Positions 34,200 through 45,700 of a stretch of DNA of 64,000 nucleotides are shown here, one piece after another. Origin of the DNA: Arcticibacter svalbardensis MN12-7 (GTDB lineage Bacteria; Bacteroidota; Bacteroidia; Sphingobacteriales; Sphingobacteriaceae). A program made the translations under genes and the position numbers. Positions within the stretch are counted from its first letter, which is position 1. Each line of letters opens with the position of its first letter. Location of the stretch: positions 1 through 64,000 of the forward strand of contig NZ_AQPN01000001.1 of assembly GCF_000403135.1 (NCBI RefSeq), read 5' to 3'. A model generated the notes under the pieces. The model was not told where the DNA came from and searched no databases. It saw nothing but the letters and a program-made list of their open reading frames with translations.

Positions 34200-36569
34200 T
34201 CAATAAAACAACATTGCAGGGTTAATTTCACTTTTAGGTTTACCAGTAGCACTGATAAACACTTTCAGATTACCAGAGCTCGTGGCGTCGAAATATTTTA
34301 TTGTGATCTTGTGATAGCCCTTTTTTAAAGGTACCGCTCCGCCCTGATCAAATAAGCCATGTTTACCATCATTATCAACCACTGGCTGGTTGTCAATCAG
34401 CAAGACAGATCCATTTGCGGAGCTTGTTGAAAAACCATAAACATCATCTGCATCAATGTGAATAAAGCCGTTAAATAGTAACCCGAAGCCTTTCATATTA
34501 TTTTTGAATGCCGAAGTGTTGAAGCTAAGGGAAACGCCACTGTCAATTACGGCTTCGTCTTTCAGCTGGTTTGTACTGGTAAATCCACCTGTATATAACC
34601 GATATTTCAGGCCTTTGGAAGTCCCATTGTAATTTATAGCTTCAAAAGGTAACTGATTGTACATGACAGTATGGGTGACCTGGCTTCTTTTTCCCGAAGG
34701 CGTGATTACAATTGTTTTTAGTTCACGATACTGGCCTGCTGGCACATTGTAATGCATTGGAACAGTATACTCCATGTCAGTCTCTCTGGGAGGATAACCA
34801 TCTATGGTAAAATAGATTTTTGCCCCGTTAACCGGGCTCGTTAAGTTTACATTTAACTGGGAACCAAACACAATAGTATCCTGTGAACCAATAGCTGCTG
34901 GTACTCTGTAATTGAAATTGTTTTTATCCAACCATGCAAGATGTGAAGGGAGGCGAGTATTAGTAAAGTCGGCAAAGTTCTTGTTCGACAAAGAGGTCCA
35001 TCCTACCTCAGAAAGGGCAAGCATTCTAGGCAATATCATATACTCTGCTTTTTTTTCGGTGGCGATATATTCTGCCCACAGGTTGGCCTGAACGCCTTGT
35101 ATGTATTTTTGCTGATCGGACGTTAATTCTGCAGGGATGGGGTTATACCTGTATATTTTATCAAGCGGGGCATTGCCGCCATTATTTAAAGGCTCAATAT
35201 TTTGTTTACCTTGTAGCTGATCGATATATAACCCAGCGCTTCCGGGAGTCATAATAACATGATGATTCTGTCTGGCTGCAGCTATACCACCGGCTTCTCC
35301 GCGCCAGCTCATTACTGTTGCATTCGGCGAGAGACCACCTTCCAGTATTTCATCCCATCCAATAATGTTGCGGCCTTTTGAATTCACAAATTTTTCAATC
35401 CGTTGGATAAAATAGCTTTGTAATTCTTCTTCATCTTTCAGCCCCAATTTTTTTATTAGTTTCTGACAAAATTCAGATTTTTTCCATGCATCTTTTGGTG
35501 CTTCATCGCCACCAATATGGATATACTTACCTGGAAAAAGATCCATGACCTCCGTTAAAACATTTTGCAAAAAGTCAAATGTTTGTTCAGATGGGCAATA
35601 TATATTATGAAAAATCCCCCAGGTTTCGGCGACTTTATAAGTAGTCAGAGAAGGGTTGCAGCTTAACTCGGGATAAGCCGCAAAAACAGCTTCAGAATGG
35701 CCTGGCATTTCAATTTCAGGAATAATATTAACATAACGTGCGGAGGCATATTTTACTACCTCACGGATCTGATCCTGCGTATAAAATCCACCGTATGGCG
35801 TATTATCATATTGCTGTGGTGTACGGTCATGAAAATCACCGATGACGGTTTGTGCCCGCAAACTGCTCACCTGAGTTAATTTGGGATACTTTTTTATTTC
35901 GATACGCCATCCCTGATCATCCGTCAAATGCCAGTGAAAATTATTGACCTTATAAGCAGCCATCAGATCGATATAACGTTTTACGAATTCAACTGAAAAG
36001 AAATGACGGCAAACGTCTAGCATTAAACCCCGGTATTTAAAACGTGGATAGTCTTCAATTTCGACGCATGGAAGTGAAGCAGCTCCCGCTTTGCCCCCAG
36101 GCATGAGCTGTATTAAAGATTGTATCCCGTAAAAAAGACCCGCACCCCTACCCGTAATTGTTATTTTTTGTGGGGTTATCAATAGTATATACCCATCAGG
36201 TGGCAGCTTATCAGCGCCCTGTGAGGTAAGCACTATGCTGTTTGCAGGAATCAGACCTGAATTTGGTTTAAGTTTGATCTTAAGCATTCCTTTATTCAGT
36301 AAATAATCCTGAAAAAAAACCACTGCTTTATTCATAACCGAATCGGCAAGCAGGGTAGTTTGTTGACTCAGCATAAATGTACCTATTGATTTTTTAAGCA
36401 AAACTGGTGCTGGAATAATTCCTAAACTTGGATTATTATCCTGTGCATTTGCCAATCCGGCAAAACCAACCATAAAAATACTGGATGCTATAAGAATTCG
36501 CTTAATTTCAGAAACAACCTGAATAATATCCAGTGTAACCGGATTTCTGTATTTATTTAAATTTTTCAT
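34200..36569 (-). CDS. Beta-N-acetylhexosaminidase, GH20, with PA14-like domain
   Basis: A 789-aa secreted exo-hexosaminidase removing beta-linked GlcNAc or GalNAc. The signal segment ends at about residue 43. The GH20b domain covers about 50-175 and the catalytic barrel 178-540, with the acid/base pair D355-E356 in HIGGDEAPKDAW and HWHLTDDQGWRIEIKKYP. A chitobiase-type C-terminal sheet domain (about 585-660) and a PA14/discoidin-like module (about 665-785, GGAVPLKKGYHKITIKYFDA) follow. ATG 36569 (MKNLNKYRN) lies 10 bases after the dipeptidase stop, indicating cotranscription; longer starts would overlap that gene. Confidence 0.95.
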   Translation of the reverse strand: MKNLNKYRNPVTLDIIQVVSEIKRILIASSIFMVGFAGLANAQDNNPSLGIIPAPVLLKKSIGTFMLSQQTTLLADSVMNKAVVFFQDYLLNKGMLKIKLKPNSGLIPANSIVLTSQGADKLPPDGYILLITPQKITITGRGAGLFYGIQSLIQLMPGGKAGAASLPCVEIEDYPRFKYRGLMLDVCRHFFSVEFVKRYIDLMAAYKVNNFHWHLTDDQGWRIEIKKYPKLTQVSSLRAQTVIGDFHDRTPQQYDNTPYGGFYTQDQIREVVKYASARYVNIIPEIEMPGHSEAVFAAYPELSCNPSLTTYKVAETWGIFHNIYCPSEQTFDFLQNVLTEVMDLFPGKYIHIGGDEAPKDAWKKSEFCQKLIKKLGLKDEEELQSYFIQRIEKFVNSKGRNIIGWDEILEGGLSPNATVMSWRGEAGGIAAARQNHHVIMTPGSAGLYIDQLQGKQNIEPLNNGGNAPLDKIYRYNPIPAELTSDQQKYIQGVQANLWAEYIATEKKAEYMILPRMLALSEVGWTSLSNKNFADFTNTRLPSHLAWLDKNNFNYRVPAAIGSQDTIVFGSQLNVNLTSPVNGAKIYFTIDGYPPRETDMEYTVPMHYNVPAGQYRELKTIVITPSGKRSQVTHTVMYNQLPFEAINYNGTSKGLKYRLYTGGFTSTNQLKDEAVIDSGVSLSFNTSAFKNNMKGFGLLFNGFIHIDADDVYGFSTSSANGSVLLIDNQPVVDNDGKHGLFDQGGAVPLKKGYHKITIKYFDATSSGNLKVFISATGKPKSEINPAMLFY

Positions 36570-36579
36570 AGAAATACTT

Positions 36580-37668
36580 TTAATTTTTATGCCAGTTATT
36601 GCTAATAATACGGAGCCAGTTTCCATGTAGGATTTTTTGAATATCATCGGATTGATATCCCCGGATTGCAAGCAGCTTATTTAGACTTTGAACATCAGCA
36701 ATGGTTTCTAAATCGTAGGGAGCTTGTTCTTTTCCATACATTCCATCCAGATCACTTCCTATTGCAACATGGTCACTGTTACCGGCAATCTGGCAGATAT
36801 GATCAAAATGATCAATTATACTTTCCAAAGGGACACCATTTTTAATAGGGTCAGATACCCCTCTTTTCCAGTTATTGGTGAGCATCCAAACATCTAAGGA
36901 GCCTCCAATTACGGCTCCCCGCTCGATTAATGCTTTGATTTGGTCATCATTTAACTGCCGCTGATGATCAACCAGCGAACGGCAATTGTGGTGGCTTGCC
37001 CATATCGTTCCTTTAAAGACACTTAGGGCCTGCCAGAAAGCTTCGTCAGTTAGATGTGTAACATCCAGTATCATATTTAAATGATCCATCTCTTTTAGCA
37101 ATTGAATCCCCAGACTCTTTAAAGGACCGGTCATACCGGTACCATTTGCATATCTTCCAGGGCCATAATGAGCTGGCCCAAGTGCCCTCAAGCCATTCAC
37201 ATAAGCCTTCTCCAGATAGGAAAGGTCTATTAAGGAATCAGCCCCTTCTAAACTTAAAATATAGCCCACGGGTTTATCTTCGGCAGCTATGTTTGCATTT
37301 TCCCAGAGTGCTATATGATTTTTCAGAGATAACATGTCAGTAATCAGTATCATTTCATTTTGGTCTTCCATCGCTTTGTACCATGCAAGTTGCCCCTGAC
37401 TTTGAGCCCATGCCTGTTCCGGTGAGTTCCAGCCGGGTAATGAACTATGCTGATCAACAACACGTGCAATTTGAGTAGCCACGACAAGTCCGATATTGCC
37501 TTTTCTCAATTCAGGTAACGACACAAGCCCTTTGGCACGATCCAGTTTATCTGTTAATCCATTTTCACGTTCGCGAATTTTCGAAACAGGTTGCTTTAAA
37601 TCACGATTCCACTCCAGTGCATTCATGGCCAAGTCAAGATGGGCATCCATTATAAGGTTATTGTTCAT
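36580..37668 (-). CDS. Membrane dipeptidase family, M19
   Basis: A 362-aa zinc peptidase of the renal dipeptidase family, which splits dipeptides, including those with a C-terminal D-residue. Metal-site motifs are present: DAHLDLAMNALEW (HxD), SLEGADSL, DVTHLTDEAFW, ASHHNCRSL, and IGSDLDGMYG near the end. There is no signal peptide, so it works in the cytoplasm, unlike secreted relatives. It lies in PUL1, 11 bases after the dehydrogenase gene and 10 before GH20. It suggests that peptides, perhaps from glycopeptides, are processed with the sugars. Confidence 0.92.
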   Translation of the reverse strand: MNNNLIMDAHLDLAMNALEWNRDLKQPVSKIRERENGLTDKLDRAKGLVSLPELRKGNIGLVVATQIARVVDQHSSLPGWNSPEQAWAQSQGQLAWYKAMEDQNEMILITDMLSLKNHIALWENANIAAEDKPVGYILSLEGADSLIDLSYLEKAYVNGLRALGPAHYGPGRYANGTGMTGPLKSLGIQLLKEMDHLNMILDVTHLTDEAFWQALSVFKGTIWASHHNCRSLVDHQRQLNDDQIKALIERGAVIGGSLDVWMLTNNWKRGVSDPIKNGVPLESIIDHFDHICQIAGNSDHVAIGSDLDGMYGKEQAPYDLETIADVQSLNKLLAIRGYQSDDIQKILHGNWLRIISNNWHKN

Positions 37669-37679
37669 CGTTCAATTAG

Positions 37680-38687
37680 CTATTTATGATTCGATTTAAG
37701 CTGCTGCAGTTTTTTCTTTTCAATGATATCCGCAGGATATTTCAACGCTAGTTTCCGGATTTCATAGGTGAAATCTGTAAAAGTTTCTTCCCATAGCTTT
37801 GCTTCTTCTTCTGTATATTCATAGAATCCTTTTTGATTAGCAATTCCTTTTCCCCCATTTTTCACTATATCATCTATAAGTTTAGGCACTTCAGTCGAGT
37901 TATTTAAATCAGGAAAAAGATCCTTCATCACGTTATGATAAGCGGCTACTCCGGTAAGATCCATCCAGCGAAATATTCCTACCATTGTCATGAAGTATCC
38001 TGCATTGTTACGACAGGACCGGTCTACATCTTCAATAGTGGCATAGCCATTTTCAACTAAATAAAAAGCTTCGCGGTACATCGCATACATTAGCCGGTTG
38101 GTAATAAATCCGCGAATATCTTTACGCACAAGAATGGGTTCTTTGCCCCAGATATGGGACAGTTTATATAGGTATTCGGCAAATTCAATCGCACTGAGGT
38201 CCCCACATATGATTTCAAGAAATCGTGTTGTATGTGAGGGTTCCGCCCAGTGCAGCCCTAAAAAGCGCTCCGGATACAGGGTTAACTTTTGAAGTAAACT
38301 TATTGGAATAGCTGATGTATTACTTACCAGTATACAATCTGGAGTGATAAATGATTCTATTTTTCCATATACAGCTTTCTTAATTTCAAGATTTTCAATC
38401 GTACTCTCAATGACCAGACCGCAATCCTTAAGATCCTCAAATCGTTCAGTGATAGTCAGCAACTTCAATAGAGTTCCGGTATCAATTAGGGTAATTCCAT
38501 CTTCGAAAGAACGCATAAGATGCTTTTCAATGCGTTGCCTGGCATGATTTAAATCACTGCTTATGGGCGCAACTGCTATTACATTATGTCCGGCCATGAT
38601 CAAACATGCTGTTATGCTGCATCCCATTAATCCCAGTCCTACTACCCCAACCTGTATTTCTGATGTATTCATATTTATCTTTTTCAT
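37680..38687 (-). CDS. 3-hydroxyacyl-CoA dehydrogenase family protein
   Basis: A 335-aa NAD-dependent enzyme. The Rossmann motif VGVVGLGLMGCSITACLIMAG is near residues 12-32. The substrate part has IESTIENLEIKKAVY, SNTSAIPIS and LGLHWAEPSHTTRFLEII, where the catalytic His sits, followed by the helical C-terminal dimerisation domain. It is most like 3-hydroxybutyryl-CoA dehydrogenases, but in a carbohydrate locus it may act on a non-CoA hydroxy acid. An alternative start at 38672 (MNTSE) is possible. It precedes the dipeptidase in PUL1. Confidence 0.85.
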   Translation of the reverse strand: MKKINMNTSEIQVGVVGLGLMGCSITACLIMAGHNVIAVAPISSDLNHARQRIEKHLMRSFEDGITLIDTGTLLKLLTITERFEDLKDCGLVIESTIENLEIKKAVYGKIESFITPDCILVSNTSAIPISLLQKLTLYPERFLGLHWAEPSHTTRFLEIICGDLSAIEFAEYLYKLSHIWGKEPILVRKDIRGFITNRLMYAMYREAFYLVENGYATIEDVDRSCRNNAGYFMTMVGIFRWMDLTGVAAYHNVMKDLFPDLNNSTEVPKLIDDIVKNGGKGIANQKGFYEYTEEEAKLWEETFTDFTYEIRKLALKYPADIIEKKKLQQLKSNHK

Positions 38688-38782
38688 TTCTTTTTTTTAA
38701 TTGATCTGAGTTTTAGAATTACTGGCTCTTCTATCCTGATCAGAGAGAAAAACGTTAAAATTCAAATTGAAATAACAGTGTA

Positions 38783-39742
38783 TCATTCCAACTTAACTTT
38801 CCTCAAGAACTTTCGTTGAATCCCAGACTTAGGCAGAATTGGTTTTAAAGCAGCAGCTACTTCAATTGGCAGATCTGATTCCAGAATATCAGCACCCATT
38901 GCAAACGTTTCACGATAATGCAGGGCCCGCTCGGCAGGATTATTTAATTTATCATACGAAGGTGCAGCTGAAATCATGCACATGACCTTTTTTTGATGAA
39001 GCAGATCCATCAGTTCCTTATTACCAGGTTTATTAGTGGCACCTATGTAAGCAATCAAGTTTTGCCATGGAACTCCTGCTTTTTCATACGAATAAAAAGC
39101 ATCTTTTGACAACACAAATGCGGATAGCATATGCCTGGGGTTGTTATGATAGTAAAAACTGGCCTCTGTCGGATTATGTACTGTAAGCATGATGAAGTTA
39201 TTGTTACACTCTTTTATAATCTTAACTATCATTTCAGGTGGAACATCTTTGTGATCAAGATTTAATATCGTCTTTCCTTTGCTCCATCGTATTACCTGAT
39301 CAAGCGTTGGAATTTTATATGCTGTAACATTTCCCTGGGGATCCTTCAAGCTGAATTTTTGCAATTCAGCAAGAGTATAATCTGAAACCTTTCCTTTACC
39401 GGTAGTTGTTCGGTCCAGGGTTTCATCATGCATTAAAACGGCAATGCTGTCCTTGGTTAGTCTTGGATCAATTTCAAAAAAGGCAGGAGTATATTTAAGC
39501 GTGTTTTCAAACGTAGCGATACAGTTTTCAGGGTAGCCAGTAGTAGTTCCGCCGCGGTGGCCACTGATCACAGGTATATTTTCTCCGGTATGTTTAAAAA
39601 ACAACTGAAACTCTTTAGCGCTTTTAAATTTAAGTGCCATTATTTCCGTCTGTGCTTCCGTTTTTTTTGCAGTTGCTGTTAACAATAAGAAAGATAAAAT
39701 CAGGCTGCTAGATAATTGCCTGTTCGTAATTGATGTTTCCAT
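38783..39742 (-). CDS. Glycerophosphodiester phosphodiesterase family protein (secreted)
   Basis: A 319-aa protein with an N-terminal signal peptide and the GDPD barrel. The catalytic signature is ISGHRGGTTTGYPENC (HR...E) and MHDETLDRTTTGKG (E, D, H), with LNLDHKDVP later. Typical activity is hydrolysis of glycerophosphodiesters; members inside polysaccharide loci may act on phosphodiester-linked glycans. It sits between the DUF1735 lipoprotein and the dehydrogenase. With the metallophosphoesterase downstream it makes a phosphorylated substrate plausible, as inference. Confidence 0.9.
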   Translation of the reverse strand: METSITNRQLSSSLILSFLLLTATAKKTEAQTEIMALKFKSAKEFQLFFKHTGENIPVISGHRGGTTTGYPENCIATFENTLKYTPAFFEIDPRLTKDSIAVLMHDETLDRTTTGKGKVSDYTLAELQKFSLKDPQGNVTAYKIPTLDQVIRWSKGKTILNLDHKDVPPEMIVKIIKECNNNFIMLTVHNPTEASFYYHNNPRHMLSAFVLSKDAFYSYEKAGVPWQNLIAYIGATNKPGNKELMDLLHQKKVMCMISAAPSYDKLNNPAERALHYRETFAMGADILESDLPIEVAAALKPILPKSGIQRKFLRKVKLE

Positions 39743-39844
39743 TTAACATGTATTAAAATCGTATTTCTACCTAAAATTTGACTTAAAATTAGAACTGATG
39801 GCAGCAGGCTACATTGGATAAAACCCTTTCCTACCAGCAGGATG

Positions 39845-40825
39845 TTAAAAGGCACTTAATTCCGCTATGTGTGTTAGATAAGTATCTCCCTGACTTGCAT
39901 TAACTGTAATTCTGAAAAACCTTGCGTTTTGTGCGTAGTTAAGATAAATAGTATTCTCCAGCACATTGGCTAAAGCATAAGATTGGCTGTAGGTCCAGGT
40001 TATGCCGTCCTGACTTGTTTGAATGATGATATCCCTTGGGTTTCCTGTGGCTTTTACAAGGCCGGTTGTTTCCTTACGTCCGGTAATGATGAATCCCCTC
40101 AGCTTCTTTTCTTCCTGCATATCCACTGTAATAATATGAGGGGGCCCTGGTTTTGCTGCCTTCCATTCAGTACTCCAAAAAGTAGCTCCATTTTTATCAA
40201 ATGCATAGATCGCACGACCGTTTGCCACGCCTTCTCCTGTTTTTTCTTCGGATGAAAGGGATACGATTTTCCAATTCGCATTTTCAAACGGGACATACGG
40301 ATTTGTGGCATAGGTGGCACTTATGAGATAGTAGGTCGTTTTTAAGGATTCACTTACGGTTATAGGGCCCTCAGTTTTAACCGTAACCGGGAGCAAGTAT
40401 CCTCCAACACCATCCAACTTGTCGGTAAAAATACTTATCCGCAATGGATCTGTACTTTTTTTATCTTTCGAGATCACTGCGTTATTTTGTTCGAAGGCAA
40501 AACTTCCCTCAGGCATGACCTTATAATTAGTAAAGTTCGTTTCATTAAATTTCGACACCAGAGTTGCATCTTCTTCAAAACTCACTTGTACATCTGTTGA
40601 AAGGACTCCAGGGCCTCCAAAGTTTGCGCCATAAAAAATAGAGTCTGTTGTATTAGAGAAACGGAATTGGTGTACTGCAGGGCTATTTACTGCTTGTGGC
40701 ATATAAACAGAAGAATATTTGTCCTGGCTTCCTTGTAACAGGTCAATATTGGCTTTTCCACATCCCAAAGCAAAGCTGATGCAGATCAAGAAGCCTATTA
40801 TTTTATAATTAACTACGTCTTTCAT
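39845..40825 (-). CDS. DUF1735 and discoidin-domain surface lipoprotein
   Basis: A 326-aa lipoprotein (lipobox ALGC, Cys about residue 22). The N-terminal part (about 30-165) has the DUF1735 look (DKYSSVYMPQA, LRISIFTDKLDGVGGYLLPV). The C-terminal part (about 180-326) is an F5/8 type C discoidin-like sandwich (ATFWSTEWKAAKPGPPHIIT, then RFFRITVNASQGD). Such proteins sit downstream of susD and bind the glycan at the cell surface. The order susC-susD-this gene is typical. Confidence 0.85.
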   Translation of the reverse strand: MKDVVNYKIIGFLICISFALGCGKANIDLLQGSQDKYSSVYMPQAVNSPAVHQFRFSNTTDSIFYGANFGGPGVLSTDVQVSFEEDATLVSKFNETNFTNYKVMPEGSFAFEQNNAVISKDKKSTDPLRISIFTDKLDGVGGYLLPVTVKTEGPITVSESLKTTYYLISATYATNPYVPFENANWKIVSLSSEEKTGEGVANGRAIYAFDKNGATFWSTEWKAAKPGPPHIITVDMQEEKKLRGFIITGRKETTGLVKATGNPRDIIIQTSQDGITWTYSQSYALANVLENTIYLNYAQNARFFRITVNASQGDTYLTHIAELSAF

Positions 40826-40886
40826 TATACTAATTTGTTATTTAAATGGAATGAAGGCATCATGAGCAATTAGTTGTTTGTGTGAT

Positions 40887-42707
40887 TTACCAACCCGGAT
40901 TCTGAACCAAATTCCTATCTCTGTCCAGCTCTTCCTGAGGGATGGGAAACAGGTAATAATGTTTCAGGAATACCCTCCGCTCGTACATCGTACGCTGGTA
41001 AAAAACTTCATCGGCTAGTTTAGTACCTGTGTTCACATTCATTCCATAAAACGGCCCCCCATCTGTTTGTTCAGCAATCTTCCAACGCCTTGTATCTGTA
41101 TATCGCAGCCCTTCCAGGCAGAGTTCTACGCGGCGTTCATGACGAATTTTTTCTCTCATTTCGCTTTGACCCAATCCTGCCTGTACATTAGGTACACCAG
41201 CACGATTTCGAATCTGATTGAGATAGTTTAAGATATCGGGATTGCCTGGATCATATTCATTCAAGGCTTCAATATAATTGAGCAGGATTTCCGCATAGCG
41301 GATCATGACAAAAGGCCTGGCCACATATACAGAGGTCCGGGTATTGCTGTTTGGGTCAACATTTTTACGGGCAATGTAACCCGTCCTGGGATAATCATCA
41401 GAGCCCTTCTTGCCGGTATTACCACTAAAGAACGTTTCCACAATTTTTATTCCTTCACTTGTATTTAACCATTGACTACCGTTATAACTTACGTTTACAT
41501 AAAAACGGGGTTCACGGTTCACATACATGTTATAGGTTCCTACGGTGGTATATTTGGTTGCCAAGGTAGAAAATCCTGTTTCCACATAATCGGTCCCCGT
41601 TTCATTAATACGCTTTCCTGTCCCTGTCTCAAATTCATCCACCAGCTGCTGGGTGACAGCAACGGCTCCGTAACCGCTCACCACCCGTGGGGCCACTGAG
41701 CGCTCCCATGAACTTAAGTTATTGGATACTCTAGCAAAAACAACCTCTGAGTTCCAGGGAACTAAAAACACATCACGGGTTGATAAATAGGGGTCAAAGA
41801 CACCGGAGGCATTATTTTTACGAAACAGGGCAAAATTAAAATCAGTGATGATCCGCTTTGCGGCATCTGCTGCCAGTTTCCATTTATTTGCATCATACTG
41901 AGTACTGATCAGGGCTTTTCCATCACCATTTTTAAAATTGCTATAGTCCATATTCCCATTAAACTGGGGACTTGCAGCAAGTAATAAAGCTTTGCTCTGG
42001 TAAGCATAACAAACAGCCTGGGTCATCCTGCCATAGTCAGTCGTAATTTGATCTGTATAATTTTTCTTCAGGTCAAGGGCTGCAATGTCTAGCTCAGAAA
42101 CGATATAGCTAATGCATTCATCAAATGAACTTCGTGGTTTATTGGCTTCTTCTGCGGATGGCTCAATATCTCCCGAAATCACTTCGTCACCTACCAGAAT
42201 TACCGGACCATACTGCCTGACTAAATTGTAGTACAGGATGGCTCTTAAAGCTCTGGCCTCTGCTATATACTGGTTGATGCGCTCCTGTCCGTTAGACAGG
42301 GCAAGTAATTCCGCATTCGCTCCAATGTGCTGAATGAAATAAGTTGCAGATCGGATTCCGCGATAATTGGCTGTCCATTTATTATAAAAGTTTGATGCCG
42401 CATTCCAGTTGCCCAGGTTGATCGGGTAGCTGTCATAACCACTCCCCGGTCTGTCGTAGGTAACGTCTGCATCATCTGATGCACCATCCCAAATTGTCGT
42501 ATTACGATAGGCCTCATTGGGGATGTAGTTATAGATGTTGGCCAGGTATTCCTCTGAGTACTTTTGTCGCTGAAAGACCTGATCGATGGTAATGCGGTCA
42601 TCTGGTACCTGGTCTAAAAAGTCTTTTTTACAGGCATTCAATATGGTAATGGTGCTGATGCCCAATAAAATGACCAGTAGTTTATGTAATTTGATTAAAT
42701 TCTTCAT
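40887..42707 (-). CDS. SusD/RagB family glycan-binding lipoprotein (PUL1)
   Basis: A 606-aa outer-membrane lipoprotein that caps the SusC channel and binds the incoming oligosaccharide. Lipobox ILNACKKDF puts the modified Cys at about residue 26. The SusD tetratricopeptide-like helices are recognisable (RGIRSATYFIQHIG, EARALRAILYYNLVRQYGPV), and the C-terminus has RHERRVELCLEGLRYTDTRRWK and ends FPIPQEELDRDRNLVQNPGW, all family hallmarks. It follows its susC by 14 bases. Confidence 0.96.
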   Translation of the reverse strand: MKNLIKLHKLLVILLGISTITILNACKKDFLDQVPDDRITIDQVFQRQKYSEEYLANIYNYIPNEAYRNTTIWDGASDDADVTYDRPGSGYDSYPINLGNWNAASNFYNKWTANYRGIRSATYFIQHIGANAELLALSNGQERINQYIAEARALRAILYYNLVRQYGPVILVGDEVISGDIEPSAEEANKPRSSFDECISYIVSELDIAALDLKKNYTDQITTDYGRMTQAVCYAYQSKALLLAASPQFNGNMDYSNFKNGDGKALISTQYDANKWKLAADAAKRIITDFNFALFRKNNASGVFDPYLSTRDVFLVPWNSEVVFARVSNNLSSWERSVAPRVVSGYGAVAVTQQLVDEFETGTGKRINETGTDYVETGFSTLATKYTTVGTYNMYVNREPRFYVNVSYNGSQWLNTSEGIKIVETFFSGNTGKKGSDDYPRTGYIARKNVDPNSNTRTSVYVARPFVMIRYAEILLNYIEALNEYDPGNPDILNYLNQIRNRAGVPNVQAGLGQSEMREKIRHERRVELCLEGLRYTDTRRWKIAEQTDGGPFYGMNVNTGTKLADEVFYQRTMYERRVFLKHYYLFPIPQEELDRDRNLVQNPGW

Positions 42708-42721
42708 GTCTAAATTCCGGT

Positions 42722-45700
42722 TTAAAAATTAATAGCAAGACCAGCCGTGTAGGATGCCGTATTTGGATACTTATCACCCCGACCATTATCGAGCTCCACA
42801 TCCCATAGCTTGAATGAACTGAACGTGACCAGATTCACACCTTGTAAAAATATATTTGCTGACTTGATTCCGACACTTCCGGTCCAGCTTTTGGGAAGGC
42901 TATAGCTTAGCTGCAGGGTTTTTAACCGCAGGTAATCTGCCTTCTTTACCCACCAGCTACTGGCAGCGAAGTTATCATTGATTGAACCTGAGCCAAGACG
43001 GGGATAAAAGGCATTGGGATTCGGATTTTCAATCGTCCATCGGTCTGCAATATTATCCATCAGGTTTCCTCGGCTTAAGCCTTGTTGAAAAGGTAAAGCG
43101 GCTTCGCCTGATATCAGGTAATCCACTTGAGCTGCACCCTGGAAAAGAGTCGATAAGGATAAGTTTTTATACCCTACAGTAAAACCAAACCCGTAGGTCA
43201 TCCTCGGAACGTTACCGTAGCCCAATGGAACCTGATCATAGGAATCTATTTTACCGTCGGCATTGACATCCCTGTACTTGATATCTCCTGCACGGGTATC
43301 TCCGGTTTGCCTTGGTGAGTTAGCTACCTCGTCATCACTTGCAAACAAGCCAACGGCTTCATAGCCGAAACGCTGACTAACCGGACGGCCTTTTCGTTCT
43401 AACCAGGGGTATTTCCATGCGGGATCATCGTTTTCAATTACCTTATTCTTGTTGTAGGTAAAGGTTCCAAGTAGCTGAAGGCTGAACTTGCCAAACTGGT
43501 TATTATAGTTGACAGAAGCATCCAGTCCACGATTGTCGATCACCCCAATGTTAGCGAAAGGCGCATTGATCATGCCCGCATAAATAGGCAATGACTTGCG
43601 CCTTAAAAAGATGCCGCTTCTATACTCCTTATAGAAATCTGCCTGTATACTTAGTTTATCTTTTAATGTGTGGACATCCAAGCCTAAATTGGTCTTTTTT
43701 GAGGTCTCCCATTGCACATCTACTGCGTATTCACCAAATTCCTTTCCAGCATATGTATTTTTCATATCAATACCGTAACTGTATCCACCTGGTGCAGAAA
43801 TAGTGGAGATATAAGCGAAGCGCCTACCATCAATAAGGCTGTTACCCACTTTACCGTAAGAAAAGCGGAATTTAAGAAGCTGTACTGCAGCTTTTAAGGG
43901 CTCAAAAAATCCTTCTTCAGATAAAACCCATGCTACACCTCCAGAAGGAAAAAAACCATATCGCTTATCAGGAAGAAAGTTTTCAGACCCATTTAATCCG
44001 AAATTGGCATCTACAAAATATTTATTGGCATAACCATAGGTAGCTCGTCCGGCTATTCCACGAAAACGGTAAGGCAATGAATTTTCAAGAGATGTGGCAT
44101 AGGTGTCGATCTTATCACTTTGATTGTAGAGCAATAATCCGCTTACGCTGTGTTTCCCAAAATCACGATTATAATTCAAAGAAGCCTCGCTATAAACGGT
44201 ACGACTCCCTACGTTTGATTTTGTGTAAGCCAGGAATTCAGTACCAATAGCTGTCTGATCATAGAGGAGATTACCATCGACGTCACGACCCAGAGCCAGA
44301 TAAGTATCTGGTAACTTGCCATACCTGTTGCTGGTATAGTTATAAGCGTCAAAGGAAAACATCGCGCTAGCAGATAGGCCCTTTGTGATAAAGGGCAACT
44401 GCTGCGTAAGACGCAGATTTGACATCACCTGGCTACGCCATTGATTGGCATATCCAGCCTGGGTTAGACTTGCCCAGGGATTACTTATGCTGCCACTTCT
44501 GATATCCGCTATTTTCCCATCCGGATATTGTAAAGGCATCGTCACGGGTGTCATAAAGTAGGCATCTGCAAAAATATTGTTGATGGATTCAAAGGGAAGG
44601 TTTACATTGTTTAAATACCCCTGTATACCCAGTTTGATCTCGGTACTTTTTCCTGGCTTTATAGTTAAATTAGATGAAACGTTATATCTTTTCAACGAGG
44701 TAGAGGGGTCGTAATTCTTGATGGCGTCCGTCTTGTATAAACCGACCTCATCATAGTAGCCTAAGCCAACGTAAAAGGTAGCATTTTCTGTACCTCCACT
44801 GATATTGGAATTCACATTCCGCACTTTCCCTGATTTATTGAATAGCTCATCCATCCAGTTTACATTCGGATACAGGTAAGGATCCTCCCTGCTCCGTGTT
44901 TTTTCGATCACTTCATCCGAGTAGACTGGGACGCCGCCACGGGTTGTAATGGCTTCATTGGCCATTTGCATATAGGTGATTCCATCAGCAAGTTTGGGAA
45001 GGGTGGTAAAGCGCGTAATTCCTTCATTATACCGGATATTATAGACCGCTTTTCCCGGTTTACCACCCTTAGTAGTAATCAGAATAACACCATTTGCTCC
45101 TCTTACCCCGTACACAGCGGTTGCAGAGGCATCTTTCAGTACCGAAAAGCTCTCAATATCTTCGGGATCAATGTTTGAAATCTCGCGGGGTACGCCATCA
45201 ACCAGCGTCAAAGGAGCACTTAAGCTACTGGTAAAGGTCGATATGCCCCGGATATAAATCTGCGCGTCATTAAAACCTAGTTCACCACTTCGTTGAACAG
45301 AAACAAGACCTGCAACCCTTCCACCAAGGGAATTTGTTAGGTTAGATACGGGGAGTTTAAGATCTTTGACGTTTACGCTCGATTGTGCTCCAACCAAGCT
45401 GATTTTCTTTTGCGTTCCATAACCCACCACAGTAACTTCTTCCAAAAAAGAATTGGCTTCATGAAGAATCACTGTTAAGTTATTTTGTGCTTTTGATGTT
45501 TTAACTTCCCGGGAACGAAAGCCCATATAAGTAAACACCAGAGTAGCCTCATCGGGAACTTCTAATATAAAACGGCCGTTTACGTCGGTTGTAGTACCAA
45601 TACTGCGATTACTTTTTAGAATTACAGATACTCCTGGCAAAGTAATGCCACTGGTATCTACTACGATACCACTCACTGTATTATTCTTTTTAATCGATTT